Shown: piece after piece, positions 1-8,428 of the stretch
Layout of the letters: each line of letters begins with the position of its first letter
How positions within the stretch are numbered: position 1 is the stretch's first letter
Assembly: GCA_039193195.1 (NCBI GenBank)
Contig: JBCCWS010000020.1
Location: forward strand, 1 to 64,000
Direction of reading: 5' to 3'
DNA from: Pseudomonadota bacterium
Lineage (GTDB): Bacteria > Pseudomonadota > Gammaproteobacteria > Steroidobacterales > JBCBZW01
Length of the DNA: 64,000 nucleotides
The notes under the pieces: model-generated
Told to the model about the DNA's origin: nothing
The model's input: the letters and a program-made list of their open reading frames with translations, nothing else
The model's database searches: none
Translations under genes and position numbers: made by a program

Positions 1-195
1 AGTGGAGCCGATGAGCATGTCCGGGCGGTCCACGGACTCGTGCATCCGAATGACTTCCGCCTTGGTCGGCGGGGCAGCAGCTGGCGCCGCCGGCGCCGGC
101 GCGGCCGCCGCAGGCGCAGGAGCCGGCTCCGCCGCGGGCGCCTCGCTCTTGTCGACGCGGTACTTGGTGATCTTCTTGGCGATCTTCACGGCCAT
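1..195 (-). CDS. nrdJb: NrdJb, small subunit of split class II ribonucleotide reductase (partial, N-terminus only)
   Basis: Only the first 65 codons lie in the window and the gene runs off the left edge. The protein begins MAVKIAKKITKYRVDK, the start typical of the NrdJb chain that complements NrdJa in pseudomonad-type split adenosylcobalamin-dependent ribonucleotide reductases. An Ala/Pro-rich linker follows (about residues 18-45), then a segment beginning KAEVIRMHESVDRPDML. A GAGGAAG ribosome site precedes the ATG. It lies 134 bp downstream of nrdJa on the same strand, so the two are probably co-transcribed. In the family, NrdJb carries the C-terminal TSCPD-type region needed for full activity; that part is outside the window. 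The name rests on the N-terminus and on linkage. Confidence 0.72.
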   Translation of the reverse strand, partial: MAVKIAKKITKYRVDKSEAPAAEPAPAPAAAAPAPAAPAAAPPTKAEVIRMHESVDRPDMLIGST

Positions 196-329
196 GATGT
201 CTTCCTCGAGTGTCGGGGCGGCCCAGCCAGCGGCATGTCGCTGCGGCGGGCGCCTACCTTGAATGCTGTGTCAGTGGGGCCGGGCCGAGGCGATGCAAGA
301 ACGCATCTCCGCGCGCCGCGGCCGGTCGC

Positions 330-2474
330 TCAGAACTTCCCGTAATACCCTTCCTTGAGGGCGTCATAGAGGTTGGCAGCGGTGTGGGTCTCGCCGTCGT
401 ACTCCACCTCTTCGTCGCCGCGCAGGCGCACGGTGGAACCGTCCTCGAGGGTGAACTCGTAGCACGTGTTCTTGAGGTCATCTTCCTTCACGAGTACGCC
501 CTGGAAGGCTTCGGGGTTGAAGCGGAAGGTGGTGCAGCCCTTCAGCCCCTTCTCGTAGGCGTACATGTAGATGTCTTTGAAGTCCTCGTAGGGATAGTCC
601 GTGGGCACGTTGGCCGTCTTGGAGATCGAGGAGTCGATCCAGCGCTGGGAGGCGGCCTGAATGTCCACGTGCTCGCGCGGGGTGATCGCATCGCTGGTCA
701 CGAAGTAGTCGGGCAGGGCCGTCTCGCCCTCGCCGTCCGGCATCGCGGCGGGGTTGATCAGCGCGCGATAGGCGAGGAGCTCGAAGGAGAACACATCCAC
801 CCGTTCCTTGGTCTTGCGGCCCTCGCGGATCACGTTGCGAATATAATGGTGGGCGAAGCTCGGCTCGATGCCGTTGCTGGCATTGTTGGCGAGCGAAAGC
901 GAGATCGTGCCGGTGGGCGCGATCGAGGAGTGGTGCGTGAAGCGAGCGCCCACGTTCGCCAGTTCGTCCACTAGCTCCGGCGCGATGCCGGCGACCTGCT
1001 GCATGTAGCGGCTGTAGCGGGCGTGGAGCACGCGGCCCGGCACCTGATCGCCCACGCGCCAGCCGTCGCTCGCCATCTCGGGGCGCTTGGCCAGCATGTC
1101 GGCGGTGACCTCGAACTGCTGGTTCATGATCGGCGCGGGGCCCTTCTCGCGGGAGAGCTCGAGGGCGGTCTGCCAGCCGGCCAGGGCCAGCTCCTTGGAG
1201 ACCTCCTCCGTGAACTCCAAGGACGGCTTCGAGCCATAGCGCATGCAGAGCATGGTGATGGCGGAGCCCAGCCCTAAGAACCCCATGCCGTGGCGACGCT
1301 TGGCCTCGATCTCATCGCGCTGAGGCCCCAAGGGCAGGCCGTTGATCCCCACCACGTTGTCCAGCATGCGCGTGAACACCTTGACCACTTCGCGGAAGCC
1401 GTCCCAATCGAAGCGCGCCTGGGGCGTAAAGGCATCGACGACGAAGCGCGTTAGGTTCACGGAGCCGAGCAGGCAGGCGCCGTAGGGCGGCAGGGGCTGC
1501 TCACCGCAGGGGTTGGTGGCGCGGATGTTCTCCGTCCACCAGTTGTTGTTCTTCTCGTTGATCCGGTCGATCAGCACGAAGCCCGGCTCAGCGAAATCGT
1601 AGGTGGAGGTCATGATCAGATCCCACACTCGCTGCGCGGGCATCTGCTTGTAGACCTTGCACGCCACCAGGCCCGCATCGTTGCGGATGTACTTGTCCGC
1701 CGTGGGCCACTCGCGCCACACCACCTGATCGGGATCGTCGAAGTCGAGGCTCTCGAACTCGGGGTCCTTCTCGCTCACGGGGAAGGCGAGCTTCCAGTTC
1801 TTGCCCTCGCGCACGGCGTTCATGAACTCGTCCGTGATCAGGAGCGAAAGGTTGAACTGGCGCAGGCGGCCGTCTTCACGCTTGGCGCGGATGAACTCGA
1901 CCACGTCCGGGTGACCCACGTCGAAGGTGCCCATCTGCGCGCCGCGGCGACCGCCGGCGGACGACACGGTGAAGCACATCTTGTCGTAGATATCCATGAA
2001 GGATAGGGGACCGGAGGTGTAGGCGCCGGCGCCCGAGACGTAGGCGCCGCGCGGGCGCATGGTGGAGAACTCGTAGCCGATGCCGCAGCCCGCCTTCAGC
2101 GTAAGCCCGGCCTCATGCACGCGCTCCAGGATGTTGTCCATGGAGTCGTGGATGGTGCCGGACACGGTGCAGTTGATCGTGGAGGTGGCGGGCTTGTGCT
2201 CCTGGGCGCCGGCGTTGGAGAGGATGCGGCCGGCGGGCACGGCGCCGCGGCGCAGGGCCCAGAGGAAGCGCTCGTGCCAGAGCTCGCGGCGGTCTTCCGA
2301 CTCCACTTCCGCGAGCGCGCGAGCGACGCGCTTGAAGCTGTCGTCGAGGGTGTCGTCCACCGGCTCGCCGGTCTTGGCCACCAAGCGGTACTTACGGGAC
2401 CAAATGTCCTGGCTCGCGTCTTGCAACGGGATCTCGGTCACGTCGCGCTCAGGCAAGGCTAGTTCGCTGCTCAT
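330..2474 (-). CDS. nrdJa: Adenosylcobalamin-dependent (class II) ribonucleoside-diphosphate reductase, catalytic chain NrdJa
   Basis: This cytoplasmic enzyme reduces ribonucleotides to deoxyribonucleotides using a B12-generated thiyl radical, so it needs no oxygen. The 714-residue chain shows the RNR finger-loop motif NPCGEQ (about residues 321-326), the upstream redox Cys in TINCTVSG (about 102), the Gly-rich stretch KAGCGIGYEF and the substrate-site segment NLSLLITDEF. It ends shortly after the barrel, without the TSCPD tail of single-chain NrdJ, which matches a split enzyme with nrdJb downstream. I chose the ATG at 2474 because GAGGGG sits just before it; an in-frame upstream start would add 12 unconserved residues. 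The gene has its own promoter and palindromic operator upstream, probably read by NrdR. Confidence 0.93.
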   Translation of the reverse strand: MSSELALPERDVTEIPLQDASQDIWSRKYRLVAKTGEPVDDTLDDSFKRVARALAEVESEDRRELWHERFLWALRRGAVPAGRILSNAGAQEHKPATSTINCTVSGTIHDSMDNILERVHEAGLTLKAGCGIGYEFSTMRPRGAYVSGAGAYTSGPLSFMDIYDKMCFTVSSAGGRRGAQMGTFDVGHPDVVEFIRAKREDGRLRQFNLSLLITDEFMNAVREGKNWKLAFPVSEKDPEFESLDFDDPDQVVWREWPTADKYIRNDAGLVACKVYKQMPAQRVWDLIMTSTYDFAEPGFVLIDRINEKNNNWWTENIRATNPCGEQPLPPYGACLLGSVNLTRFVVDAFTPQARFDWDGFREVVKVFTRMLDNVVGINGLPLGPQRDEIEAKRRHGMGFLGLGSAITMLCMRYGSKPSLEFTEEVSKELALAGWQTALELSREKGPAPIMNQQFEVTADMLAKRPEMASDGWRVGDQVPGRVLHARYSRYMQQVAGIAPELVDELANVGARFTHHSSIAPTGTISLSLANNASNGIEPSFAHHYIRNVIREGRKTKERVDVFSFELLAYRALINPAAMPDGEGETALPDYFVTSDAITPREHVDIQAASQRWIDSSISKTANVPTDYPYEDFKDIYMYAYEKGLKGCTTFRFNPEAFQGVLVKEDDLKNTCYEFTLEDGSTVRLRGDEEVEYDGETHTAANLYDALKEGYYGKF

Positions 2475-2597
2475 GTATCCCCTCAGTTTCCCCTGGTGCA
2501 CTGCCCACATAGCGACGGGGGCAGGTTGGCATCGGCGATCGCGACGACCTGCATCGCCCGCTCGGACCCCATATTGTGTGGTTAGATGGCTCGCTCA

Positions 2598-2613
2598 CCA
2601 CTAGATCTAGTGG
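2598..2613. promoter_or_regulatory. 16-bp perfect palindrome, candidate NrdR box
   Basis: CCACTAGATCTAGTGG is a perfect inverted repeat placed at the probable transcription start of nrdJa. It matches 12 of 16 positions of the NrdR-box consensus ACACWATATATWGTGT. A weaker half-like match ending ATATTGTGT lies at 2564-2579. NrdR boxes normally come in pairs about 31-32 bp apart; here the offset is 34, so the pair is imperfect. It may be the operator of another repressor. Confidence 0.45.
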
Positions 2614-2621
2614 ATGACTTT

Positions 2622-2651
2622 AGGTTATGTGTGCGAGACCCATCCCGTCAA
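2622..2651 (-). promoter_or_regulatory. Candidate sigma-70 promoter of nrdJa-nrdJb
   Basis: On the minus strand TTGACG (2651-2646) lies 18 bp upstream of TAACCT (2627-2622); CATAAC at 2629-2624 is an alternative -10 with 16 bp spacing. The implied transcription start falls at about 2615, on the edge of the palindrome at 2598-2613. The first nrdJa codon is about 140 bp downstream. Confidence 0.5.
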
Positions 2652-2886
2652 GTGGAAATCTGGTGAGCTATTCCGTGGATAGATCCGCCAATAAGTAGAG
2701 GGGAAACAGACAGATAATCCGCAGTGATTAATTTTCGAGCGGCCGTGTTTTCGGTGGCTTGTGGATATGCGGTGCAGCATGTCCTGCCCCTACATCTTGT
2801 GCCCGCCCGCCCCTTGGAAACCCCAGTGCCAACCCATACACCACTAGGCACTTCGCGCAGGGGCCGCCAAATCGGTTCCGTCAGCG

Positions 2887-2912
2887 CTTGAAATCCGAAG
2901 CCAAAGCCATAG
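2887..2912 (+). promoter_or_regulatory. Candidate sigma-32 (heat-shock) promoter of hsp20
   Basis: CTTGAAA at 2887-2893 is an exact heat-shock -35. It is followed after 12 bp by GCCATAG (2906-2912), close to the CCCATNT -10 type. The ATG of the small heat-shock gene is 44 bp downstream, a plausible leader. The rest of the 2475-2956 intergenic stretch shows only the nrdJ control region and no convincing gene. Confidence 0.5.
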
Positions 2913-2956
2913 GTCAAGCTTCACCGAAACAACCATCTCGCTGAGGGGAACACACC

Positions 2957-3412
2957 ATGACGATCCTTCGCTACCAGCAGCCCTGGACTCTGATGCACCA
3001 GCTGCAAAACGAACTTGAGAACGTGCTCGACGCGCGCGTCCCGCGCTACCACGCAAGCAACACAGACACCGCTGTCAGCGCCGACTGGGTGCCGGCGGTC
3101 GACGTGAAGGAAGAGGACGAGCGCTTCGTTCTGCGCGCGGACCTGCCGGGCGTCAAGGCTAAGGACATTCAGATCACCACCGAGAGTGGTACGCTGACCT
3201 TGAGCGGCACCCGTGAGACGCGCGGCGAAGAGGAGGCCAAGGGCTTTCGCAAGGCCGAGCGCGTGGCGGGCCGCTTCTACCGTCGCTTCAGCCTGCCGGA
3301 GACGGCGAACGTGGAGCAGATCGAGGCCACCAGCACTGACGGCGTGCTCGAAGTCTCGATCCCGAAGCAGCCGCAGGTGCAGCCGCGACGCATCGACGTG
3401 CGCGTACAGTAG
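2957..3412 (+). CDS. Small heat-shock protein, Hsp20/alpha-crystallin family
   Basis: An ATP-independent holdase that binds unfolding proteins as an oligomer in the cytoplasm. The 151-residue protein has a short N-terminal arm, an alpha-crystallin domain of about residues 38-138 (WVPAVDVKEEDERFVLRADL, then LPGVKAKDIQI and GRFYRRFSLPE) and a short basic tail. Length and order fit class A bacterial small heat-shock proteins. GAGGGGA lies a few bases before the ATG and a sigma-32-like promoter lies upstream, so heat induction is likely. It is monocistronic: the next gene starts about 350 bp further on with its own control region. Confidence 0.93.
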   Translation: MTILRYQQPWTLMHQLQNELENVLDARVPRYHASNTDTAVSADWVPAVDVKEEDERFVLRADLPGVKAKDIQITTESGTLTLSGTRETRGEEEAKGFRKAERVAGRFYRRFSLPETANVEQIEATSTDGVLEVSIPKQPQVQPRRIDVRVQ

Positions 3413-3760
3413 GCCCGCGCGGCGGGCGGATGCCTAGCGGCCGAGCCCGGCGGGCCAGGCCGCCAGCTCTGCCCGCCGACATATCGCGACTGTCAGTGCC
3501 TAGCACGGACATGTAGCCCCACGAGCCCGGTTTACCGTAAAGGTTGCCGGGTTCGTGCCCTAGATGGGCACAGGAACCTTGACGGTCGCCAGCGGTCATT
3601 GATGATCACACAGAGTGTGTTTTGCGCCGGTTGACTCCTATAAGCGCTCGGCGGCGAACGCTACCCGTACAGACCCAAGGCTGATGCTCACGCAACCATG
3701 GCGTAACGGCGAGCATCGCCAGCTCTTTTCCTCAAGGACCCACTAACGAGGCGCCGACCT
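3413..3760. other. Intergenic region before the DegP-type protease gene
   Basis: These 348 bases contain no credible gene. Two things stand out. One is a stem (GAGCCCGG pairing with CCGGGTTC at about 3521-3553, one G-U pair) that could end hsp20 transcription, though no T-run follows it. The other is a candidate sigma-E promoter at 3573-3600. Confidence 0.4.
3573..3600 (+). promoter_or_regulatory. Candidate sigma-E (envelope-stress) promoter
   Basis: GGAACCT (3573-3579) resembles the sigma-E -35 GGAACTT and is followed 16 bp later by TCATTGA, a loose match to the TCTGA/TCAAA -10. It precedes a periplasmic DegP-type protease, a gene class commonly under sigma-E. The leader would be about 150 bases. 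Confidence 0.33.
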
Positions 3761-5170
3761 ATGCCAATCACCCGTTCTCCCCTCATCTCCGTCGCCTGCG
3801 CGGGCGCAGCGCTGACGGGCCTGCTCACCGCCGGCGCGGTCTCCGCTGCCCTCCCCGTAGCGGTGGACGGGCAGCCGCTGCCGTCCCTGGCGCCGATGAT
3901 CAAGGAGGTCGCCCCCGCCGTGGTCAATATCGCCACGGAAGGTACCGTGGAGGCGGAACAGCCCGGTGAGGATTCGCCCTTCAACGATCCGTTCCTACGC
4001 CGCTTCTTCGGCAATCCCGGTCAGCCTCAGCAGCCACGGCCGCAGCGCAGCCTAGGCTCCGGCGTCATCGTCGACGCCGCTCAAGGCATCATCGTGACCA
4101 ATCACCACGTGGTGGCTAGCGCCGACGAGATCACCATCAGCCTCTACGATGGCACCGAGCTGTCGGCGACGCTGGTCGGCAGCGACGAGCCCTCGGACAT
4201 CGCAGTCGTACGCATCGAAGACATGGAAGGCGTCGCACTCTCGCAAGTGTCGCTGAGCGATTCCGACGTCCTCGAAGTGGGCGACTTCGTGGTGGCCATC
4301 GGCAACCCCTTTGGTCTCACCAGCACGGTCACCTCCGGCATTGTCAGCGCCCTCGGCCGTTCCGGCGTGAATATCGAGAGCTATGAGGATTTCATCCAGA
4401 CCGACGCCTCGATCAACCCCGGCAACTCCGGCGGCGCCCTCTTGAACCTGCGCGGCGAGCTGGTCGGCATCAATACGGCCATCATCTCGCGCAGCGGCGG
4501 CAACATCGGCATCGGCTTCGCCATCCCCATCAATATGGCAGGCACGATCATGGACCAGATCCTCGAGTACGGTGAGGTGCGTCGCGGCCTGCTCGGGGTG
4601 AATATCTACACCGTGGACTCGGCGGTCGCCTCGGAGATGCGCTTGAGCGTGAACAACGGCGCCTTGGTCTCTGACGTGGTGCCGCAGAGCGCGGCCGACC
4701 GCGGCGGCATCCGCGCGGGCGATGTGATCGTAGGTGTAAATGGCGATGCGGTAGACTCCGCTGCCGAGCTGCGCAACATGATCGGCCTCATGCGCCCGGA
4801 CGACGAGGTGGAAGTAACTCTGGTCCGCAAGGGCAAGGAGCGCACCGTCAAGACCCGTCTGGGTTCAGCGCAGCCGGTGGAAGAGCCGCTGCAGGCGGCC
4901 ACCCTGCACGAAGGCCTCGAAGGCGCTGAGTTCTCCAACATCGACGACGACATGCCAGAGTTCGCGAGCGTCGAGGGCGTGCTAGTCACCTCCGTGGTGA
5001 ACAACAGCCCGGCCGCCGTTCGCGGCCTGCGCGCTGGCGATGTGGTCACCACCGTCAATAGCCAGCCGATCACCGACATCGACGAATTTACCGACGCGGC
5101 CTCGGGCGCTAACGTACTATTCCTGGAGGTCGTCCGAGACGACCGCACGCGCCTCGTGCGCATCGGCTAG
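3761..5170 (+). CDS. Periplasmic serine endoprotease, DegP/DegQ/MucD (HtrA) family
   Basis: Degrades or refolds damaged envelope proteins in the periplasm. The 469-residue precursor begins with a signal peptide (about residues 1-29, ending AVSAA). The trypsin-like domain carries the catalytic triad His116 (TNHHVV), Asp146 (SDIAVVRI) and Ser223 (GNSGG). Two PDZ domains follow, about residues 270-360 (LLGVNIYTV, GDVIVGVNGDAV) and 380-465 (GVLVTSVVNNSPA, RAGDVVTTVNSQPI). Two PDZ domains make it DegP/DegQ/MucD-like rather than DegS/AlgW-like, which have one. A lytic transglycosylase gene follows on the same strand about 115 bp later. Confidence 0.93.
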   Translation: MPITRSPLISVACAGAALTGLLTAGAVSAALPVAVDGQPLPSLAPMIKEVAPAVVNIATEGTVEAEQPGEDSPFNDPFLRRFFGNPGQPQQPRPQRSLGSGVIVDAAQGIIVTNHHVVASADEITISLYDGTELSATLVGSDEPSDIAVVRIEDMEGVALSQVSLSDSDVLEVGDFVVAIGNPFGLTSTVTSGIVSALGRSGVNIESYEDFIQTDASINPGNSGGALLNLRGELVGINTAIISRSGGNIGIGFAIPINMAGTIMDQILEYGEVRRGLLGVNIYTVDSAVASEMRLSVNNGALVSDVVPQSAADRGGIRAGDVIVGVNGDAVDSAAELRNMIGLMRPDDEVEVTLVRKGKERTVKTRLGSAQPVEEPLQAATLHEGLEGAEFSNIDDDMPEFASVEGVLVTSVVNNSPAAVRGLRAGDVVTTVNSQPITDIDEFTDAASGANVLFLEVVRDDRTRLVRIG

Positions 5171-5285
5171 GCCGCCGAGACGATCGCGGCCACGGCGTGC
5201 ACGGTGCACGGCACGTTGCCCGCCTGGCGCCCCCGCACCACCGCAGGGGCGTCGAGGCGGGGGCAGCACAGGGAGTCCGCTCGTC

Positions 5286-7331
5286 ATGGATCGCGCGCGA
5301 TCCTCTAGTTTCCGCCTCGCCGAACCTCGGCGACGCCACCAATGCGGTATCTTCACGGCCCTTCTCATCTGCCTTAGCGCACCCTTAGGTGCGGCGGCGC
5401 AGAGCGGTCCCGACCCCGTACTCACCCTGCTTGAATCGCCCGAGCTGCAAACGCAGCGCGCGGCCTTTCGTCGCGCCCTGCCTAAGGCCATGCGCGGCGA
5501 GCGCAGCGCCCTCGAGGAGGTGTCGGCAGACTACCTGCTCTACCCCTACCTAGAAGCAGCTTGGCTCGGCGCTGACCTAGATTCCCGCGGCCCGCGCGAT
5601 ATCGCGGACTTCCTCGGCCGCCACGGCGAGGCCCTGCCCGCACGCCGCCTGCGCTACCGCTGGCTCCTGCATTTGGCCAAGCAGGAGCGCTGGAGCGAGT
5701 ACCTCGCCACGTGGCGCGGCGTAACACGCCCCGACGTCACCTTACGTTGCCATCAGCTCAGCGCACGCCTCGACTCTGCAAACCCCAATCTGGCGCAGAT
5801 CGAAGACGACGCACGCACCCTTTGGCTGGTGGGGCACAGCCAGCCGGACGCCTGCAACCCCGCCTTCGCTTGGCTCGCCCGCAACGGCATGCTAGGCCTG
5901 AACCACTACCACGACCGCGTACAGCTGGCGTTGAAGTCCCGCCAGCTGGGCCTCGCCCGCTACCTCTCGCGCAAGGCCGGACCGCGGGCCCAGGCACGCG
6001 CCGCCCGCTGGACCCAAGCGACCGAACAACCCCGTCAGGCGCTGGCGCGCGCGGACGCCATCACCCTCGCGGCGGACGATCCCCAGTGGCTCTACCTAGC
6101 GTTCGATCGCCTGGCCGTACGCTATCCGGGCGAGGCGGCCGAGCATCTGGCGCGCCTGCGCGCCGAGGGCGCCCTGACCCGCGATCTCGACCACCGCATC
6201 GAGCGCCGCATCGCCCTGTCCTTCGCCCGTGACCTCGCCCCGCAGGCGGCTGGCGCCCTCGACTCCCTCGCCTATTACGATCTGGAAACCGCGGCTTGGC
6301 GCGGCCGCACGGCGATGCGGGCCAACGATTGGCCGGCACTCATCGACGCGATCAAGTTGCTCCCCGACGCCGAACGCACCAGCGTCAAGTGGCAGTACTG
6401 GCAGGGACGCGCCCTGCACGGCCTTGGTCGGACCGAGGATGCCGTAACCGTATGGACCGCCGTGGCTCGCGACCGCAGTTACCACGGCTTTCTGGCCGCC
6501 GATCGCGCCGGCAAGCCCTACGCTTTCGCCCACGCCGAGGCGGTGCCGACGCCCACCCTGCGCGCTGCCCTGCTCGACAGGGACGCGCTCCGCGAGGCCC
6601 TGGAGCTGTGGGCCACGGGGCAGCTCAAGGATGCGCAAGCCCAGTGGACCGATCTCATAGGCACGCTCTCGCGCGACCAGAAGCGCGAGGCTGCTCTGAT
6701 CGCCGATACGTGGGGCTGGCACCCGAGCGCAATCTCCGCCGCAGCATCGGCACGCCTTTGGGACGATCTCCACCTGCGCTTTCCCCTGCCCTGGGTACGC
6801 AGCTTCGATCAGTGGGCCGGTCAGAGCGGCCTGCCCACGCACTTCACCCTTGGCATCGCTCGCAGCGAAAGCCTGTTCTCGCCGGAGGTCGTGTCCAAGG
6901 CCGGTGCCCTCGGGTTGATGCAACTGATGCCCGCCACGGGCAAGGCCGTCGCCCAGCGCACGGCGAGCGCCGGCTATCAGAATCGCCAATCGCTCTTCGA
7001 CCCGCAGACCAACATCGCCCTCGGCACTACCTACCTGGCCGACGTGCTCGGCCGCCTAGATCAACATCCGGCGCTCGCATCCGCGGCCTACAACGCTGGT
7101 GAACACCGAGTGTACGCCTGGCTGCCGCGGGAGCGACCGCTGGATGCAGATGCCTGGGTGGACAGCGTGCCGTTCACAGAAACGCGTCACTACGTGCGCC
7201 GCGTGATGATGGCCAGCATCATCTACGACTGGCGCTTGAGTGACCCGGCAGGAGTGAGCGACAGCCCTCGACAACCCCTATCCACGCTGCTCCCCCCCGT
7301 CCCGACCCGCGACCAGCTGAAGCGACCTTAG
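5286..7331 (+). CDS. slt: Soluble lytic murein transglycosylase, Slt70 family
   Basis: Cleaves the MurNAc-GlcNAc bond of peptidoglycan with formation of 1,6-anhydroMurNAc, acting in the periplasm. The 681-residue precursor has a signal peptide ending APLGAAAQS near residue 40, a long all-helical superhelix (about 45-490), and a C-terminal goose-lysozyme-like SLT domain. That domain has ARSESLF with catalytic Glu528, then GALGLMQLMPATG and ASAAYNAGEHRVYAW. Length and layout match Slt70. The frame is open further upstream, but only this ATG gives a signal peptide directly; the upstream part overlaps the protease gene. Confidence 0.9.
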   Translation: MDRARSSSFRLAEPRRRHQCGIFTALLICLSAPLGAAAQSGPDPVLTLLESPELQTQRAAFRRALPKAMRGERSALEEVSADYLLYPYLEAAWLGADLDSRGPRDIADFLGRHGEALPARRLRYRWLLHLAKQERWSEYLATWRGVTRPDVTLRCHQLSARLDSANPNLAQIEDDARTLWLVGHSQPDACNPAFAWLARNGMLGLNHYHDRVQLALKSRQLGLARYLSRKAGPRAQARAARWTQATEQPRQALARADAITLAADDPQWLYLAFDRLAVRYPGEAAEHLARLRAEGALTRDLDHRIERRIALSFARDLAPQAAGALDSLAYYDLETAAWRGRTAMRANDWPALIDAIKLLPDAERTSVKWQYWQGRALHGLGRTEDAVTVWTAVARDRSYHGFLAADRAGKPYAFAHAEAVPTPTLRAALLDRDALREALELWATGQLKDAQAQWTDLIGTLSRDQKREAALIADTWGWHPSAISAAASARLWDDLHLRFPLPWVRSFDQWAGQSGLPTHFTLGIARSESLFSPEVVSKAGALGLMQLMPATGKAVAQRTASAGYQNRQSLFDPQTNIALGTTYLADVLGRLDQHPALASAAYNAGEHRVYAWLPRERPLDADAWVDSVPFTETRHYVRRVMMASIIYDWRLSDPAGVSDSPRQPLSTLLPPVPTRDQLKRP

Positions 7332-7369
7332 GCGCTACGCCGAACACAGACCTGACCCGCAGGGATCGC

Positions 7370-7375
7370 TATAAT
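7370..7375 (+). promoter_or_regulatory. Perfect -10 hexamer TATAAT upstream of the epimerase gene
   Basis: TATAAT lies 67 bp upstream of the ATG at 7442. The -35 region at normal spacing (around 7347-7352) is poor, so this may be a weak or activator-dependent promoter. Only the -10 is clear. Confidence 0.35.
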
Positions 7376-7441
7376 TCGCTCCCGCTGGCGCCCGCATCGC
7401 GCCTGCGCGACCCGACGTTTCACCCAACCGCTTGAGATCCT

Positions 7442-8428
7442 ATGACCCGAGCAGATTCCAACGCGCCGCGTCCGCGCATCGCCGTGCTTGGCGGCACTGG
7501 CTTCATCGGCCGGCACCTGCTGCCTCGCCTGGTGAGTGACGACTGGGAAGTGACCGTCATTACCCGCTCCCGCGCCCGCCATCGTGACCTCCTGGTCATG
7601 CCCACAGTGCGGCTGGTGGAGGGCGACGTACACGACCCACGCGTGCTAGAGCAGACCCTGCCGGGGCACACGGCGGTGGTGAACCTCGTCGCCATCCTCA
7701 ACGAGAAGGGCGATGACGGCCGCGGCTTCCATCACGTACACGTAGAGCTGACACGCAAGCTGATCGCCGCCTGCCGCGCGAGCGGCGTTGGCCGCCTGGG
7801 CCAGATCACCGCTCTGAAGGCCGATGCACACAACGGGCCAAGCCACTACCTGCGCAGCAAGGGCGTCGCCGAAGGGTTGTTGCGCGAGGCGCACGGCGCC
7901 GATCTGGCCGTTACCTTGTACCAACCGTCGGTGGTGTTCGGACCGGGGGACTCGTTCATCAACCGCTTCGCGGATCTGCTGCGCTTGCCCGCGCCGTTCA
8001 TGCCGTTGCCCAAGGCTGACGCACGCTTCGCACCCGTGTACGTGGGCGATGTGGTGGAGGCGATCGCCAGCTCGCTGCGCGACCCCGCCACCTACGGCAA
8101 TACCTATCAACTCTGTGGACCGCGCGTGTACTCCCTACGCGAGGTGATTCGCCTCATCGCCGACACGCTGGAGATTGACAAGCCCGTGCTGGCCCTGCCC
8201 GACGGCATAGCCCGCGTGCAAGCCAAGATCATGGACTTCCTGCCCGGCAAGCCCTTCAGTTCGGACAACTTTCGCTCACTCTCAGTGCCGAGCGTGTGCG
8301 ATGCCGATGGCCTCGGGCGCCTAGGGTTGCAACCGGCCTCCATGGAGTCGATCGTGCCGGGTTACCTGCGCGATGCGAAGCGTACCCCGCTCGATCAGTA
8401 CCGCGACGAGCGGCCGAACGCGGACTGA
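7442..8428 (+). CDS. NAD(P)-binding epimerase/dehydratase-like protein, complex I NDUFA9 subfamily
   Basis: An extended/atypical short-chain dehydrogenase fold of 328 residues. The N-terminus has the dinucleotide-binding motif GGTGFIGRHLL (about residues 16-26), followed by VTRSRARHRDL. Mid-chain segments include YQPSVVFGPGDSFINRFADLL, typical of the NDUFA9-like, COG0702-type group. The catalytic YxxxK is not obvious, as is usual in this subgroup. In bacteria these proteins are mostly uncharacterised; roles in quinone or lipid biology have been proposed. The 3' end overlaps the convergent aminopeptidase gene by 34 bp. Confidence 0.8.
   Translation: MTRADSNAPRPRIAVLGGTGFIGRHLLPRLVSDDWEVTVITRSRARHRDLLVMPTVRLVEGDVHDPRVLEQTLPGHTAVVNLVAILNEKGDDGRGFHHVHVELTRKLIAACRASGVGRLGQITALKADAHNGPSHYLRSKGVAEGLLREAHGADLAVTLYQPSVVFGPGDSFINRFADLLRLPAPFMPLPKADARFAPVYVGDVVEAIASSLRDPATYGNTYQLCGPRVYSLREVIRLIADTLEIDKPVLALPDGIARVQAKIMDFLPGKPFSSDNFRSLSVPSVCDADGLGRLGLQPASMESIVPGYLRDAKRTPLDQYRDERPNAD

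Noticed and set aside
2759-2768. DnaA-box-like TTGTGGATA near the nrdJ-hsp20 gap
   Set aside because: A single imperfect match without AT-rich DNA, a box cluster or dnaA/dnaN nearby does not support a replication origin.
2648-2917. Minus-strand 89-codon open frame in the nrdJ-hsp20 gap
   Set aside because: It overlaps the predicted promoters of both neighbours and has no ribosome site or family resemblance.
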